DNA of 29,170 nucleotides from JAUVUV01 sp964548275 (lineage in GTDB: Bacteria > Gemmatimonadota > Glassbacteria > GWA2-58-10): the NCBI GenBank assembly GCA_964548275.1, contig CAZJQI010000054.1:1-29170 (forward strand), in the 5' to 3' direction. Of the stretch, positions 7,459 through 15,719 are shown piece by piece (position 1 is the first letter of the stretch; the number at the start of each line of letters is the position of its first letter). The notes under the pieces are model-generated. The model was not told the origin of the DNA. It saw only the letters and a program-made list of their open reading frames with translations, and searched no databases. The position numbers were made by a program, and so were the translations under genes.

Positions 7459-8652
7459 ATGTCGGTATCTAAATGCGTTTCCAGGATCGAGCAATCAATC
7501 ACCCTTGCAATTACCGCCAAGGCCAAGGCAATGAAAGCCGAGGGGATCGACGTAATAAGTATGAGCGCAGGGGAACCGGATTTCGACACACCGGATAATA
7601 TCAAGCAGGCAGCGATCAAAGCGATTAACGATGGGATAACCAAGTATACTCCGGCAGTCGGTCTCCCGGCACTTCGCAAGGCAGTTGCTGAGAAGTTCGA
7701 AAAGGACAACGGTCTGAGCTACAAACCTGAAGAGACAATCGTGAACTGCGGAGCGAAACATTCGGAGTTCGTTGCGATCATGGCCCTGGTGGATGAGGGG
7801 GACGAAGTGATCATCCCCACTCCTTATTGGGTGAGCTACCCGGAAATGGTCAAAGTCGCCGGTGGAAAGCCCGTGATTGTGGAAACCCTGCCGGAAAACG
7901 AGCTCAAGCTAACCGCAGAGCAGTTGCGCGAAGCTGTAACGCCCAGGACGAAGGCCCTGATAATGAACTCGCCTTCCAACCCGAGCGGCATGGTTTACAT
8001 CAGGGATGAATTGCTCGCCCTGGTCGAGGTGCTGAGGGAACTGGAGATCTACACGATCAGCGATGAAATTTACGAAAAAATCCTTTACGACGGCGCCGAG
8101 CATTATTCTATCGCCTCTCTGGATCCGAAAGTTTTCTCCAGGACAATCACGATCAACGGTGTTTCCAAGAGCTATTCGATGACCGGCTGGAGAATCGGCT
8201 ACGCCGCTGGCCCTCTGGAAGTGATCAAGGCAATGGGCAAACTTCAGAGCCAGGAAACCTCCAACCCCTGCTCGATCTCCCAGATGGCGACAATCGAGGC
8301 GCTTACCGGGCCGCAGGACAGTGTGGGGATAATGGTCAAAGCCTTCGATGAACGCCGCACTTACATTGTCGATAGCCTGAATTCAATGGAAGGCGTAACC
8401 TGTGTCAAACCCAAGGGAGCCTTTTACGCCTTCCCTGATTTCAGCGCGCATTACGGCAAATCCGCCAATGGCAAGGTTATAAACGGCAGTGTCGATTTGA
8501 GCAGCTACCTGCTCGAAGAGATAAAAGTCGGTGTGGTGCCAGGGGCTGGATTCGGCGCGGACGCCCATCTGCGAATCAGTTACGCCACCTCAATGGATGC
8601 AATCAAGAAAGCGCTTGCCCGGATCGAAGAGGGACTGAAGGCTCTTTCCTGA
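7459..8652 (+). CDS. aspC: Aspartate aminotransferase, class Ib
   Basis: A fold type I PLP aminotransferase of 397 residues. Conserved blocks are SAGEPDFDTP near the N-terminus, NSPSNPSG, and SKSYSMTGWRIGY with the PLP lysine K237. It most resembles the bacterial Ib aspartate aminotransferases, which transfer the amino group of glutamate to oxaloacetate and sometimes also act on prephenate. The ATG at 7459 follows AGGAGG (7447-7452); an upstream in-frame start at 7390 would add 23 hydrophobic residues without a ribosome site and is rejected. Its place after dapB suggests aspartate supply for the same pathway. A strong terminator follows directly. Exact substrate range cannot be read from the sequence; the symbol is given for the activity class. 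Confidence 0.85.
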   Translation: MSVSKCVSRIEQSITLAITAKAKAMKAEGIDVISMSAGEPDFDTPDNIKQAAIKAINDGITKYTPAVGLPALRKAVAEKFEKDNGLSYKPEETIVNCGAKHSEFVAIMALVDEGDEVIIPTPYWVSYPEMVKVAGGKPVIVETLPENELKLTAEQLREAVTPRTKALIMNSPSNPSGMVYIRDELLALVEVLRELEIYTISDEIYEKILYDGAEHYSIASLDPKVFSRTITINGVSKSYSMTGWRIGYAAGPLEVIKAMGKLQSQETSNPCSISQMATIEALTGPQDSVGIMVKAFDERRTYIVDSLNSMEGVTCVKPKGAFYAFPDFSAHYGKSANGKVINGSVDLSSYLLEEIKVGVVPGAGFGADAHLRISYATSMDAIKKALARIEEGLKALS

Positions 8653-8673
8653 CACAGCCATTCATGCAGGTAC

Positions 8674-8710
8674 AAAAAACCCGGCGAACGAAAGGTTCAC
8701 CGGGTTTTTT
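8674..8710. terminator. Bidirectional intrinsic terminator
   Basis: AAAAAACCCGG (8674-8684) pairs with CCGGGTTTTTT (8700-8710) over 11 bases. After one mismatch an inner GAAC/GTTC extends the stem. The arms carry an A-tract on one side and a T-tract on the other, so the hairpin works on both strands. It separates the plus-strand lysine cluster from the converging minus-strand GWxTD gene. Confidence 0.9.
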
Positions 8711-8737
8711 ATTTACAGCAATACAAATCAGCACGAG

Positions 8738-11083
8738 TCAGTCCCGTTTGGTGATAAAAAACATATTGGTACGAGTAATTTTCTGCCCAGTACTCGCATC
8801 TGTAACTACTATTGTCATGTTGTATTCGCCTGCAGGCGAGTCGCTGATATCAATAGAGACGTATTCAGCCTGGGCGATCTGGTCGATTCGTCCAGGGTCG
8901 ACCTCTTTGTCGAAGGTAAGCGTGATCTTTCCCTTTTCCTCGCTTCTGCTGAGCATCCTGCCGAATGAACCGAAAATCTTGTTGGCGAGATTCCGGTCCA
9001 GTTTTTCCGCCTCGATGGTGAAATCCACGTTGTAACTTTTCTTGCCTTCGTCCGACTTGCTCAGGTTGTAGATTTCATAATAGACAAAAACCGCCTGATC
9101 CGGGGTGAATGAACGCGAGGGCAAAGGCATCACGTTATACCTGCCGCGAGTGAACTTACCCGGCTTCCCGCCATCGAAGGGGGTAATATTGGAGGCCACG
9201 ATAATCTGGCTCACGTTGAATTCATCCAGTTTGTAATGAGTCACGGCTAGATCACCCTTATAAATCCCCAGGTGGTTCGAGCCGAGGTCTTTCACACTGA
9301 CCGAGTAATGATAGTCTCCCGGGGGCAGATTCATGGTCTGCTTGTCCACCAGGAGAAGGCCTTTATTATTTTTATCCGGCTCCTGGCTGAGCTGGTAACT
9401 GCGGCGGTTGTAAACCCGGTCTACCTCGTTCCATTCCTGGTCGAAAACCGCGAAAGTGCTTTCGTAATTAACCCTGACCCCGATAATGTCGCGTTTGAAC
9501 TCCAGCTCGGAGACCGGCATGCCATAGAAAATATTCACGTTGCTGTTGGCGTTCATGGCCATGAAGTCAGCAGTGTAGTAATAGTAGTCGAACGGCTCCG
9601 TGCCCATATCCGGCACATAGGTCTCGCTTTCTATACCCACGGTTAGAGCCGCTTCCACCAGCCTCGCCTCCTCCATCTGGAAGTTGGTCATCATCTCGTT
9701 TTGGAGATAATCGGATTCGTCGAAATCAACCCTTTCGTTATAGAGACGCATATAAATCGGGTCGATCTCCATACGGCTCCAGAGAAGGTCTCGCCAGTTA
9801 GCGCTGAAATCGTCAGCCATCAGGGTTAGCGCTTCATCCGGGTTTTCCGGATTCTCCCGCTCAGTTAATGCGGTAGTGAACGGACTGCCAATAACCGCCT
9901 CCATTAGTGAGTTGGCGAGAAAGTACGAGGAGGTTCTCCTGACAAAATGGAAGACAAAATTATCAGGTTTTCTCCAGTAGACCCAGGTCTCGTTGTCCCT
10001 GATACCGAAATTGCCAACCAAGTCGGCGAACTCGTTCGGTTCGCCGTGCTTGATATAGACAATACCGCGGTCGTCATAACCTTTGGTCTGTTTCATGGTG
10101 TAATTCTGCTTAGCGTAATTCAACCTTCGGTAATGCTCAACCAGGCGTTCATTGTACTCGGTGGTGGGCGAGGGATCGCGGCTTTTCCAGAACTTGCGGA
10201 GAAAGTTCTTTCTCTGGTCGATAGTCCGCACCTGCTTCCAGTCAGCCCGTTCCGGAGGTGTCACGACGTCCATGATATCCCGGTACATTTCCCTGGCCGC
10301 TATCTCGTTAAGATCATCGAGACACTGCTTATAATAGACACTGGCAATCCGGTAATCCTCGATCACGAAAAATGCCCGTGCCATCAGAAGTTTCATCAGG
10401 GCAGTCATTTTCTCAGGCCCTTCACTGGACAAATCCGACAGGATCACCTCCGCAATCTCTCTATTGTAGATATCGAAAAATCCCAGCCCGAGCGTGTAGA
10501 CAGACTCGCTCTGATCCGGATTCGCTTCCAGAAGTGTTTGAAACAGATCCATGGCTTTCCTGTTCTGCCCTGTTTTGACATAGAGGTTGCCCAAATGTTC
10601 GCTGGCATCGTGGGATTTGTGATCTACGGCAATAATATTGTTCAAAAGGTGTATCGCCAGACTGTAATTCTGGGGGTCTTCATCCTTGATATAACCTTTG
10701 GCTGCGTCCCAATTAGCCTCGATATAACCGTTCGCCTTAACCGGATAATTTTCCCATGCTCCGAAAGGAATGTGGTATCCGGCCTTTGCGGCATCCAGAA
10801 AATGCCCGGTGGCTTTTTCCCTCGCTTCTTTCTTCTGGGTTTCGCCTATTGCGGCTAAACCGAGAAAGAAATTCGCTTCTCCCGCATTCGGATCCTGGGC
10901 CACTATCTCCCCTAACAGGGCCGCAGCTGCGTTAAAATTGCTTTGCAGGAGCATCCCCTTAGCCTGCTCCAGCTTATTCTGCAGTTGAGGGTCCAGTGCT
11001 GGCTGAGATTCCTGTTGTGCACCTATTGGAGAAAGCGTCCATAAAAGGAGAGCGAGAATAACTAAAATTAAATTGCGACACAT
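8738..11083 (-). CDS. Exported GWxTD-family protein with TPR-like N-terminal region
   Basis: A 781-residue protein on the minus strand. The start at 11083 is chosen because AAAGGAG (11090-11096, complement) sits just upstream and the next residues form a signal peptide: MCRN, a hydrophobic core (LILVILALLLWTL), then PIGAQQ. Helical TPR-like repeats follow at roughly residues 30-230 (for example GEANFFLGLAAIGE and ASEHLGNLYVKTGQN). The GWxTD domain comes next: FWKSRDPSPTTEYNE, then KGYDDRGIVYIKHGEPNEF around residues 334-352. The eponymous motif reads GYDDRG here rather than G-W-x-T-D-R-G. The C-terminal half is beta-rich. GWxTD proteins occur mainly in FCB-related and Acidobacterial genomes and their role is unknown. 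It is monocistronic, with a 459-base gap to ileS. Confidence 0.88.
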   Translation of the reverse strand: MCRNLILVILALLLWTLSPIGAQQESQPALDPQLQNKLEQAKGMLLQSNFNAAAALLGEIVAQDPNAGEANFFLGLAAIGETQKKEAREKATGHFLDAAKAGYHIPFGAWENYPVKANGYIEANWDAAKGYIKDEDPQNYSLAIHLLNNIIAVDHKSHDASEHLGNLYVKTGQNRKAMDLFQTLLEANPDQSESVYTLGLGFFDIYNREIAEVILSDLSSEGPEKMTALMKLLMARAFFVIEDYRIASVYYKQCLDDLNEIAAREMYRDIMDVVTPPERADWKQVRTIDQRKNFLRKFWKSRDPSPTTEYNERLVEHYRRLNYAKQNYTMKQTKGYDDRGIVYIKHGEPNEFADLVGNFGIRDNETWVYWRKPDNFVFHFVRRTSSYFLANSLMEAVIGSPFTTALTERENPENPDEALTLMADDFSANWRDLLWSRMEIDPIYMRLYNERVDFDESDYLQNEMMTNFQMEEARLVEAALTVGIESETYVPDMGTEPFDYYYYTADFMAMNANSNVNIFYGMPVSELEFKRDIIGVRVNYESTFAVFDQEWNEVDRVYNRRSYQLSQEPDKNNKGLLLVDKQTMNLPPGDYHYSVSVKDLGSNHLGIYKGDLAVTHYKLDEFNVSQIIVASNITPFDGGKPGKFTRGRYNVMPLPSRSFTPDQAVFVYYEIYNLSKSDEGKKSYNVDFTIEAEKLDRNLANKIFGSFGRMLSRSEEKGKITLTFDKEVDPGRIDQIAQAEYVSIDISDSPAGEYNMTIVVTDASTGQKITRTNMFFITKRD

Positions 11084-11542
11084 CGTGCACTCCTTTGTCT
11101 CTAAAAAAAAGTTTAATTGCATTGTGAAGTAAATTGGCAATTAGAACAAATCGAATTAACAAAATAAATATTCTCAATCATAATTGCAATAATATGATAG
11201 AATTCGAGCCTTTTAACCAGAGTCAAGTCCATTTCGATTTCAATTCGCACATAAGGTCCTGCGACTCGTTCTAAACACTGATCACAAAATAAATCCTGTT
11301 AAGATAGTTTTCAACAAGTTTGAAACTTTTTTTAATTTAGACTCGATTTAACCGTAAGTTCATGGATAAAAGGTATTAGGCGATTGATCAAACTTGATAT
11401 TTCGTCCTTTTTGCTTGCTAAGAAAAAAATTGGACTATATATTAAAAGATTTCAAAATTCATTAATTCGGATAGACCCTATTATCAGGGACAGAAATGTT
11501 TTTTGAACTCTTCTAATTGATTATACACAGCTAAAAGGTACG
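11084..11542. other. AT-rich divergent intergenic region
   Basis: A 459-base spacer between the divergently transcribed GWxTD gene and ileS. It is clearly more AT-rich than the flanking genes. It should contain the promoters of both genes. I see no T-box core, tRNA or small gene in it. One promoter candidate facing ileS is listed separately. Confidence 0.6.
11415..11442 (+). promoter_or_regulatory. Candidate promoter for ileS
   Basis: TTGCTA (11415-11420) and TATATT (11437-11442) are separated by 16 bases and match sigma70 hexamers at four and five positions. The leader would be about 95 bases. The surrounding DNA is AT-rich, so chance matches are common. Confidence 0.3.
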
Positions 11543-14500
11543 ATGTTCAAAGAATATCGAAAAGGTTTGAGGCTGCCGGAGCTGGAAAAAGAAATATTAT
11601 TCTTTTGGGAAGAAAACGGCATTTTCGAAAAAAGCGTACAACAGAATAAACACGGTGAACGTTTTGTTTTCTACGAGGGTCCTCCCACAGCCAACGGCAA
11701 ACCAGGCATTCACCACGTTATCAGCAGAACTATCAAAGACCTTGTTTGCCGTTATTACACCATGCTGGGTTACTATGTTCCGCGAAAGGCGGGCTGGGAT
11801 ACGCATGGCCTGCCGGTGGAAATCGAAATAGAAAAGCTTCTCGGCATTGAGTGCAAGGAGCAGATCGAAAGCTACGGAGTGGAAAAATTCAACAAGTTGT
11901 GCCGGGAAAGCGCATTCAAATACGTGAAGGATTGGGAAGAGCTGACTCAGAGAATGGGCTACTGGCTCGACTACAAGAATCCCTATATCACCTATGACCG
12001 CGACTATATCGAATCGGTATGGTGGCTGCTCAAGCAGTTATGGGAAAAGAACCTTCTTTATAGCGGGCACAAAATTCTCCCCTATTGCCCGCGCTGTGGA
12101 ACCGGCCTGTCCAGCCATGAGGTTTCCCTGGGCTACCAGGAAGTAGTTGACCCGAGTGTTTTTGTCAAAATGAAACTGGTGGATGAGCCAGACAGCTATT
12201 TTCTTGTCTGGACCACCACGCCCTGGACTCTGATTTCCAACGTAGCCCTGGCGGTTGGGCCGGATCACACCTATGCCAAGGTCAATGTTGACGGCCAGAT
12301 TTTGATCATGGCCGAGGCACTGGTGGAAAAGCTGTTGGGGCCTGAGGCCGAGATTACCGGAACGATACCCGGCAGGGAACTCGCGCATAAAGGTTATCAA
12401 CGCCTTTTCGACTTTGCTGAGGTTCCTTCGGATAAAAAGGGATTCTATGTAGCTCTGGGCGACTTTGTCAGCCTCGAGGAAGGTACAGGCATAGTCCATA
12501 TCGCCCCGGCTTTCGGTGCAGACGACTACGAGCTATCTCGCCGCTACGGCCTGCCCCTGCTTCAGCCAGTCGATGAAAAAGGCGAGTTCACTTCAGAGGT
12601 AACCCCCTGGGCCGGCAAATTTGTCAAGGATGCAGACAAAGAGATAATCGAAAACCTGCGGCAGCGGGGACTGCTTTTCAGGGAGGAAGGCTACACCCAT
12701 AACTACCCGTTCTGCTGGCGCTGTTCCACCCCGCTGCTCTATTATGCAAGGTCCTCCTGGTATATAAACACCAGCCGTTTCAAGAAAGAGCTTCTCGAAA
12801 ATAACGACAGTGTTAACTGGTTTCCGCCGGAGGTCGGCAAGGGAAGGTTCGCCGAATGGCTGGAAAACAACGTGGACTGGGCTCTCAGCCGGGACCGCTA
12901 CTGGGGTACGCCGCTGCCTATCTGGATCTGCAACTCCTGCGATTACGAACACGCTGTCGGCAGTGTGGCTGAACTGATCGAGATGGGAGATAATGTCCCC
13001 GAGGACATAGACCTCCACAAACCATATGTTGACCAGATCGTTCTTAACTGTCCGGCCTGCAGCGGGAAAATGAAACGCGTGCCGGAGGTGATCGACTGCT
13101 GGTTCGACTCGGGAAGCATGCCTTTCGCACAACTTCATTACCCGTTCGAAAACAAGGAGGAATTAGAAAAGAATTTCCCCTGCAATTTTATCTGCGAGGC
13201 GATCGACCAGACCCGCGGGTGGTTCTACAGCCTGCTGGCTATCAGTTCGCTAATCAAGGGCATCGCTCCCTACCGCAACGTTTTGGTAAACGACCTGATT
13301 CTCGACAAAAACGGGCAGAAGATGAGCAAGTCGTTGGGCAATGTGGTAGATCCTTGGGACATATTCAACAATTACGGGGCCGATCCCCTTCGCTGGTACC
13401 TTCTCAATGTCAGCCAAACCTGGCTGCCCAAGCGTTTCAATGAAAACAGTGTCGGCGAGGTGGTGAGAAAATTCTTCGACACCCTGACGAACGTTTATTC
13501 CTTCTTCGCCCTGTATGCTAATATCGACAACTATTCCCCTGACACCAAGTGCCTTGGGTCAAAAAAAGAAGACGGGCTTGACCGCTGGATTATCAGCCGG
13601 CTCAACTCGACAATCACCTCTGTGCGGGAAGATTTCTCGCGCTACGAGCTAACCCGGGTCACCAGAAATCTCCAGAAATTCATGATCGACGATTTGAGCA
13701 ACTGGTACGTACGCCGCAATCGCCGCCGTTTCTGGCAATCGGGTGATTCGTTAGACAAATTGCAGGCCTTTGACACATTGTGGGAAGTGCTGACCAAGGT
13801 TTCGCAGCTGATCGCGCCCTTTGCCCCATTCACCTCCGAGGCACTCTACCGAAACCTGGTGGCAGGCCAGATCAATTCAGCCCCCGAGAGCGTGCATCTG
13901 AGCCGCTATCCGGAAGCCGACAAGACGCTGATCAACAAGCAGCTGGAGCGCAAGATGGAAGATGCGATCAAGCTCGTGATTCTCGGCCGCTCGGCCAGAA
14001 ACCGCTCGCGGATCAAGGTTCGCCAGCCGCTGGCGACCATGATGGTTCAAACACCCCACAAAATCAACAGGGATGATTTCCAATCGATAACCCAGATTAT
14101 CTGCGAAGAGATAAATGTGAAAAAAATCGAGCCGGTGGAAAACGCTTACGAGTATGTTACTCTTTCGCTCAAGCCTAATTTCAAGGTTGCCGGGCCCAAG
14201 TTCGGCGACAAGGTGAAAGACCTGGCTCGCCACCTTGACAGCCTCTCCCAGGAGGATATCCGTGCTTTCGAGAACAAAGGCGGAATCGAGATCGACCTTG
14301 ACGGTACGACGGTGAAACTCACTCTTGAGGATGTCGAGCTGCGTTCGGCTGACCGGGAGGGTTTTGTGGTCGAAACAGAGGGAGGCTACGGCGTGGTGCT
14401 GGCAACCGATCTAAACTGTGAACTGATTGAAGAGGGGCTGGCCCGGGAACTGGTGAATAAGATTCAGAATATGCGCAAAGCAGCCGGATTCGAGGTTCTC

Positions 14501-14692
14501 GACCGTATCGAGGTGGGAATCCGGTCAACAGATAAAGTTCTCCAGGCAGTTGAATCGTTCAAGGATTATATCTGCAAGGAAACCCTTTGCCTGAAACTCG
14601 ATCACGATCTGCCGGATGAGAAGGATCTGCAACAGGAGTGGGATATCAACGGCGAACCTGCGGTTATCACCGTGCTGAAAACAAGCAAGTAG
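11543..14692 (+). CDS. ileS: Isoleucyl-tRNA synthetase, IleRS2 (eukaryotic-like) type
   Basis: Charges tRNA-Ile with isoleucine in the cytoplasm; 1049 residues. The class I core is clear: FYEGPPTANGKPG at the N-terminus, then GWDTHGLPVE, and KMSKS at residues 593-597. The editing (CP1) domain is present, with WTTTPWTL and HIAPAFGADDYE including the conserved editing aspartate. Cysteine pairs YCPRC, FCWRC, CNSC and CPAC may bind zinc. The C-terminal EGLAREVN-like block (LARELVNKIQNMRKAAGFEV) is typical of the eukaryotic-like IleRS2 group. Most striking, the HIGH signature is replaced by GIHH at residues 55-58 (11705-11716). The ribosome site is weak (AAAAGG, 11533-11538). The DksA-like gene follows after 50 bases, starting a probable ileS-dksA-lspA-rluD run. 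Confidence 0.97.
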   Translation: MFKEYRKGLRLPELEKEILFFWEENGIFEKSVQQNKHGERFVFYEGPPTANGKPGIHHVISRTIKDLVCRYYTMLGYYVPRKAGWDTHGLPVEIEIEKLLGIECKEQIESYGVEKFNKLCRESAFKYVKDWEELTQRMGYWLDYKNPYITYDRDYIESVWWLLKQLWEKNLLYSGHKILPYCPRCGTGLSSHEVSLGYQEVVDPSVFVKMKLVDEPDSYFLVWTTTPWTLISNVALAVGPDHTYAKVNVDGQILIMAEALVEKLLGPEAEITGTIPGRELAHKGYQRLFDFAEVPSDKKGFYVALGDFVSLEEGTGIVHIAPAFGADDYELSRRYGLPLLQPVDEKGEFTSEVTPWAGKFVKDADKEIIENLRQRGLLFREEGYTHNYPFCWRCSTPLLYYARSSWYINTSRFKKELLENNDSVNWFPPEVGKGRFAEWLENNVDWALSRDRYWGTPLPIWICNSCDYEHAVGSVAELIEMGDNVPEDIDLHKPYVDQIVLNCPACSGKMKRVPEVIDCWFDSGSMPFAQLHYPFENKEELEKNFPCNFICEAIDQTRGWFYSLLAISSLIKGIAPYRNVLVNDLILDKNGQKMSKSLGNVVDPWDIFNNYGADPLRWYLLNVSQTWLPKRFNENSVGEVVRKFFDTLTNVYSFFALYANIDNYSPDTKCLGSKKEDGLDRWIISRLNSTITSVREDFSRYELTRVTRNLQKFMIDDLSNWYVRRNRRRFWQSGDSLDKLQAFDTLWEVLTKVSQLIAPFAPFTSEALYRNLVAGQINSAPESVHLSRYPEADKTLINKQLERKMEDAIKLVILGRSARNRSRIKVRQPLATMMVQTPHKINRDDFQSITQIICEEINVKKIEPVENAYEYVTLSLKPNFKVAGPKFGDKVKDLARHLDSLSQEDIRAFENKGGIEIDLDGTTVKLTLEDVELRSADREGFVVETEGGYGVVLATDLNCELIEEGLARELVNKIQNMRKAAGFEVLDRIEVGIRSTDKVLQAVESFKDYICKETLCLKLDHDLPDEKDLQQEWDINGEPAVITVLKTSK

Positions 14693-14742
14693 GTTCATCG
14701 GCAGATGTGAGATGAATAAACCTTTAAAACTGAGGTCAAAGA

Positions 14743-15120
14743 ATGAATAATAAGGACAGAGAATATTTCGAAAAACGTTTGTTTGAGCAGAGAACCAAGA
14801 TACTCAAGCAGATGGGCCGCTTTGGAGAGTCATACCAGAAGAACCTCAAGGAATCTTCAGGGGACCTCTCATCACACAGTTTCCACATGGCGGACCAGGG
14901 AACGGATGCTGAAACCCAGGAAAGAGCCTACCAGCAGGTAAGTAAAGAGGGCCGCCTGCTCTATCACATCGACGAGGCCCTGCGCAAGATTTACAACGGG
15001 AAAAATTACGGGACTTGCGAATCCTGCAAGAAACCTATCGAGAAGTCGCGGCTGGAACTGGTTCCCCATGCTCGGCTATGTTTTAAATGCAAATCCAGAG
15101 AAGAAAATGGCAACGGTTAA
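14743..15120 (+). CDS. DksA/TraR-family C4 zinc-finger protein
   Basis: 125 residues. The N-terminal half is a predicted helical hairpin (coiled coil). The tip carries ADQGTDAETQE, resembling the acidic tip of DksA that enters the RNA polymerase secondary channel. The C-terminal zinc finger has CESC at residues 92-95 and CFKC at residues 113-116, with 17 residues between. This fits the DksA/TraR family, general transcription factors that act with ppGpp in Proteobacteria. Whether this protein responds to ppGpp cannot be told. The preceding AATGAATAATAAG region offers two nearby ATGs; 14743 begins MNNKDREY. It lies between ileS and lspA, and its last 14 bases overlap the lspA start, so the two are likely translationally coupled. 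Lipoprotein processing and transcription are unrelated functions, so the pairing may only be a conserved gene order. Confidence 0.88.
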   Translation: MNNKDREYFEKRLFEQRTKILKQMGRFGESYQKNLKESSGDLSSHSFHMADQGTDAETQERAYQQVSKEGRLLYHIDEALRKIYNGKNYGTCESCKKPIEKSRLELVPHARLCFKCKSREENGNG

Positions 15121-15673
15121 CCAATCCGCTCCAAATATCACTCTTAAAAAAAGGGCAAGGCTTTTTTTCTTGATAGTCCCCACCATTTTCCTCGCAGACT
15201 ATTTCACCAAGCATCTCGTTAAGCGCGCGATGGTTCCTTACGAGGAAACTATTCCCGTGATCGACGGCCTGGTGAAACTGCGCTTTATCTACAACGAGGG
15301 GATCGCTTTCGGGATCAATCTCGTATTTATTCCAGGCTGGCTTTTAATCCTGATCTCCTGCTCTATAGCGATACTTATCATCGTTTACATTTTTTTCTCT
15401 CATTACGGGGACCTTGTTGGGTTGGTAGCCCTGTGCCTTATCGCAGGTGGCGCAATCGGTAACCTTTTCGACCGCATAGCCTACGGCAGGGTGATCGACT
15501 TTATCGAAATCGGTATAAATGATCTGACCTGGCCTGTATTCAATGTCGCCGACATCTCTGTGACCTGCGGGGCGATTCTCCTTGCCCTGCATCTGTTTTT
15601 CCATAAGCCTGGGGCGGCCGGGCTTGAAAGCAGCAAGACCTCCGGCCAGCCATCTCCCACTAAGCGGAGCTAG
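15107..15673 (+). CDS. lspA: Lipoprotein signal peptidase (signal peptidase II)
   Basis: An inner-membrane aspartic protease that removes the signal peptide of prolipoproteins after lipidation. 188 residues from the ATG at 15107, which lies inside the end of the preceding gene (14-base overlap). An earlier in-frame start at 15068 would add 13 residues with no ribosome site. Four hydrophobic segments are visible. The family motifs are FIYNEGIAFGI, GNLFDRIAYGRVIDFIEIG with catalytic D131, and VFNVADIS with catalytic D149. The C-terminal tail (about 20 residues) is Ser/Pro/Lys-rich and probably cytoplasmic. The first gene in this window encodes a likely substrate. A hairpin follows before rluD. 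Confidence 0.95.
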   Translation: MATVNQSAPNITLKKRARLFFLIVPTIFLADYFTKHLVKRAMVPYEETIPVIDGLVKLRFIYNEGIAFGINLVFIPGWLLILISCSIAILIIVYIFFSHYGDLVGLVALCLIAGGAIGNLFDRIAYGRVIDFIEIGINDLTWPVFNVADISVTCGAILLALHLFFHKPGAAGLESSKTSGQPSPTKRS

Positions 15674-15705
15674 CCGGCCGATCCTTGCCCGGCTTTTCTT
15701 CCGCT
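15663..15705 (+). terminator. Two-level hairpin after lspA, possible terminator or attenuator
   Basis: An inner stem AGCCGG (15672-15677) / CCGGCT (15689-15694) is followed by TTTTCTT, and an outer stem AGCGGA (15663-15668) / TCCGCT (15700-15705) encloses it. The inner hairpin overlaps the lspA stop and ends 26 bases before rluD. It may partly uncouple rluD from the upstream genes. The T-tract is interrupted, so termination is uncertain. Confidence 0.45.
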
Positions 15706-15719
15706 AGATAGATTCTACG

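Noticed and set aside
9947..10858. A 303-codon plus-strand open frame across the GWxTD gene
   Set aside because: It is antisense to a gene with a signal peptide, ribosome site and family motifs, and has no ribosome site or family of its own.
11084..11542. T-box leader before ileS
   Set aside because: The region is AT-rich, has no T-box core sequence and no terminator hairpin before the start.
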